DNA of 64,000 bases, from NCBI GenBank assembly GCA_016722465.1, contig JADKJC010000002.1:572501-636500 (forward strand). Reading direction: 5' to 3'. Under the pieces are notes generated by a model, which saw only the letters and a program-made list of their open reading frames with translations, was not told where the DNA came from and ran no database searches. Within the stretch, counting starts at the first letter, position 1. Each line of letters starts with the position of its first letter. Both the position numbers and the translations under genes were made by a program. Shown piece by piece: positions 63,145 to 64,000 of this stretch. The DNA is from Chitinophagaceae bacterium (GTDB lineage: Bacteria; Bacteroidota; Bacteroidia; Chitinophagales; Chitinophagaceae).

Positions 63145-64000
63145 ATGAAAAAGTATTTATTGCTTGTAAGCTTTGTATTTGCTACCCTGGCAAACCACGC
63201 ACAAACACCTGCCAAAGAGTGGGCGAAAAAATTTCCCGGCAATGTAAAATGGTACCAGATCTCCGATGCCGGCATATTGATCGTATGCACCGGCGATGCC
63301 CTCTATGGCCTCAATCCTGAAACAGGCGAAGAAAGCTGGAAGATCGACAAACTGGATGATGTAAAAGAAGAGAATTATGATGCAGTGGAAGGGACTCCGT
63401 ATGCTGCTCTTATCAAAAGCAGTTTGATGAAGGGCGCCCAGCATACCATCATTGATATATCAAACGGCAAATTGATTGCAAGCTCTCCCGACTTCGACAT
63501 TCTGAATATTGTTAAACGCATCCACATTAAAGAACTGAATGCAATGATGATGTATGGCTTCAGTAAAAGCAACGGCAAACCAACCATGGTAATGTTTTCG
63601 TTGGTGGATGGACATAAGATATGGGAACAGAAAAAGTTATTTGAAAAGAATAGTGAAGAAGTAGTAAGCAATGGCCTTTCTGTTGATGATGGTATTTATA
63701 TTGCCACCACAAAAAACCTGTACAAACTAAATCCTGCCAGTGGCGAAATAATCTGGAGCCAGGACAGGAAAACTGAAAAACCTGTAGCTGCCGTGGTAGA
63801 AAGCAAAGGTATGTTTGGTAAAAAAAGCCGTGTTGACCTTAGTGCCAACGCCACTTCATCAAGCGCCCAGTTTTTTTTACGCAACAATGATAAAAGCAGG
63901 ATATGGTTCTGGAACCAGGAAGCACTGTTTGCGTTTAACCCTGCAGATGGGAAACCAGTGACCAAAGAAGTGGAACTGGAATCACCGGTGGGTTATATAT
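63145..64000 (+). CDS. PQQ-like beta-propeller protein, 3' end outside the window
   Basis: Open from ATG 63145 to the right edge (285 codons so far). The first residues MKKYLLLVSFVFATLANHAQ form a signal peptide. Repeats of the type ILIVCTGDALYGLNPETGEESWKID and IYIATTKNLYKLNPASGEIIWSQD are the blades of a PQQ/BamB-like propeller. The product is periplasmic or membrane-associated; the family is broad, so no function is assigned. The last blade is cut by the window edge. Confidence 0.85.
   Translation, partial: MKKYLLLVSFVFATLANHAQTPAKEWAKKFPGNVKWYQISDAGILIVCTGDALYGLNPETGEESWKIDKLDDVKEENYDAVEGTPYAALIKSSLMKGAQHTIIDISNGKLIASSPDFDILNIVKRIHIKELNAMMMYGFSKSNGKPTMVMFSLVDGHKIWEQKKLFEKNSEEVVSNGLSVDDGIYIATTKNLYKLNPASGEIIWSQDRKTEKPVAAVVESKGMFGKKSRVDLSANATSSSAQFFLRNNDKSRIWFWNQEALFAFNPADGKPVTKEVELESPVGYI

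Noticed and set aside
1..64000. Mobile elements, prophage or CRISPR arrays
   Set aside because: No transposase, integrase, phage structural or Cas gene and no regularly spaced direct repeats were found; the only tandem repeats are coding.

Overview
The window looks like chromosomal DNA of a Bacteroidota bacterium, most likely the Chitinophagaceae. The grounds are a SusC/SusD pair, type IX secretion (T9SS) cargo of both the type A and type B sorting kinds, a PorE-like TPR/PD40/OmpA protein, DUF1735, DUF3467, DUF4105 and DUF4954 proteins, near-consensus TAnnTTTG promoter elements, and almost no Shine-Dalgarno sequences. I see no insertion sequence, prophage, rRNA or CRISPR array. Genus is not determined.

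Layout. Positions 1-5174 hold the tail of a damaged DUF7619-type secreted protein, cysM (minus), and a divergent two-gene operon for a Family 2A encapsulin shell (2186-3109) and its cysteine desulfurase cargo (3093-5174). A thiol-disulfide protein, tRNA-Lys, tRNA-Cys, an APC permease and rpsG/rpsL follow (5.3-9.4 kb). Then come a repeat-rich T9SS cargo protein (9.6-13.3 kb) and housekeeping genes (ilvE, rdgB, aroE, comA, yidC, rplY, prs, radC; 13.6-25.2 kb). Next are a SusC/SusD/DUF1735 operon (25.7-31.7 kb), an outer-membrane pair (31.8-34.8 kb), folD, queE, a PorE-like protein, dprA and a type B T9SS protein (34.9-43.1 kb). The last third holds a hydrolase, a DUF4105 protein, guaB, a DUF1800/DUF1501 pair, an M20 amidohydrolase, two pseudouridine synthases, peroxiredoxin/Rrf2, a DUF4954 protein, glmS and a partial PQQ-propeller protein.

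Working together. The strongest system is the sulfur nanocompartment. The shell and cargo overlap and are probably translationally coupled. Their promoter region is shared with cysteine synthase and carries a palindrome resembling an Rrf2-type operator. A very similar palindrome lies upstream of tRNA-Cys. A half-site lies between a peroxiredoxin and a cysteine-rich Rrf2 regulator at 57.6 kb. This suggests a cysteine/sulfur regulon, which is inference. An 18-codon leader ORF lies between the palindrome and the shell gene.

Data quality. At least five genes (the first gene, the 9.6-13.3 kb T9SS gene, the ORF before rdgB, prs, queE) are split by one-base changes in short homopolymers. Because prs should be essential, sequencing or assembly error is the simplest explanation, and such genes are annotated here across the frameshift.
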